Source of the DNA: a virus
Length of the DNA: 34,405 nt
Direction: 5' to 3' (one strand)
IMG/VR virus record: IMGVR_UViG_3300027708_000198
Span: 1 to 34,405 of that record
The position numbers were made by a program, and so were the translations under genes. Below are positions 34,228-34,405 of this stretch, in pieces. Under the pieces are notes generated by a model. That model had not been told where the DNA came from. It made no database searches and saw nothing but the letters and a program-made list of their open reading frames with translations. Every line of letters begins with the position of its first letter. Within the stretch, counting starts at the first letter, position 1.

Positions 34228-34405
34228 GGGGGTGTACTGGTTTCGACTTATAATCGAACTCTGTACTGCACGCAGTAGTTAATCTGTGGCTACTTTAAAA
34301 CGGATTAAAAAACTAAACGCAGAAGATAATACTGATGCGCTCTTAGCTGAAGCTGAATACATCTTCAACAATGCTGCCGAGTTTCTCGGTGGTGTTGAGG
34401 AAGAG
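34228..34405 (+). ncRNA. ssrA: tmRNA (ssrA), 5' half, one-piece type, truncated by window end
   Basis: tmRNA rescues stalled ribosomes by acting first as tRNA-Ala and then as a short mRNA that tags the protein for degradation. The 5' end GGGGGUGUACUGGUUUCGAC (34228-34247) matches the conserved tRNA-like 5' end of one-piece tmRNAs. An H-type pseudoknot (PK1, 34274-34307) lies at nt 47-80, followed 11 nt later by a GCA resume codon (34319-34321, nt 92). In E. coli PK1 is nt 49-79 and the resume codon nt 90. The tag starts AEDNTDALLAEA and, unlike ordinary tags (about 8-35 codons), is still open after 29 codons at the window edge with no ALAA-type end visible. PK2-PK4 and the 3' tRNA-like half lie beyond the window. 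Confidence 0.9.
34274..34307 (+). other. tmRNA pseudoknot PK1
   Basis: Two interleaved stems: AGTAG (34274-34278) pairs with CTACT (34290-34294), and TAATCTG (34280-34286) pairs with CGGATTA (34301-34307, one U-G pair). The interleaving is a true H-type pseudoknot, positioned as PK1 upstream of the resume codon. Confidence 0.85.

Noticed and set aside
34218-34254. TTGACA (34218-34223) and TATAAT (34249-34254) as a promoter inside the tmRNA
   Set aside because: The spacer is 25 nt, far too long for sigma70, and the TATAAT lies within the tmRNA tRNA-like region. The upstream pair with a 17-nt spacer is better.
34286-34405. GTG-started protein gene instead of tmRNA
   Set aside because: No ribosome site precedes the GTG, and the 5' consensus, PK1 and resume-codon spacing fit tmRNA. 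The shared open frame is noted as the oddity rather than as a separate gene.

Overview
The window looks like part of the genome of a large T4-type contractile-tailed phage (myovirus), roughly 35-40% GC and densely packed. It carries a T4 gp20-like portal protein and a T4 gp15-like tail sheath stabiliser. Around them lie a set of very large repetitive fibre or adhesin proteins with marine-phage-style Gly/Asn repeats. The host cannot be named. Almost no gene has a Shine-Dalgarno sequence and the leaders are AT-rich, which fits hosts that use SD little (Bacteroidota is one candidate), but this is inference.

Layout. 1-335: end of a leucine-rich-repeat-like gene (+). 332-6183 (-): a three-gene module of MoxR-type AAA+ ATPase, VWA protein and HExxH metallopeptidase (a DUF2201-type protein split in two), then a 44-aa peptide, a RadA/Sms-like ATPase and an acidic 134-aa protein, with a strong intrinsic terminator at 5712-5760. 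6239-10985 (mostly +): small accessory genes (zinc-ribbon membrane protein, SprT-like HExxH protein, WYL_2/SH3-like protein, DUF6378-like protein), ending in a GT9-like glycosyltransferase next to a PAPS-type sulfotransferase. 10987-34135 (-): the virion block, with four giant fibre-like genes, a small baseplate/fibre-attachment-type protein, the portal, an ASST-like beta-propeller fused to a LamG domain, a sedolisin (S53) peptidase fused to a Thr/Pro tandem repeat, the gp15-like protein and a small gene. 34228 to the end (+): the 5' half of a one-piece tmRNA with its own sigma70-type promoter.

Regulation. Eleven minus-strand start codons, mostly of virion genes, are preceded by the octamer NNTAAATA, in two cases the exact T4 late-promoter sequence TATAAATA, usually only 5-12 nt before the start codon. 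The tmRNA instead has a TTGACA-17-CATAAT promoter.

Most interesting points. (1) The phage tmRNA has a recognisable 5' end, an H-type pseudoknot PK1 and a resume codon at E. coli-like spacing, but its tag reading frame stays open for at least 29 codons to the window edge. (2) The virion block holds predicted enzymes (S53 peptidase, ASST-like propeller) among its fibres, and a sulfotransferase/glycosyltransferase pair lies next to it. (3) One fibre of about 2,170 residues is split by a frame change at about 17305. (4) The 1618-aa fibre carries three related insert domains and a regular register of cysteines.
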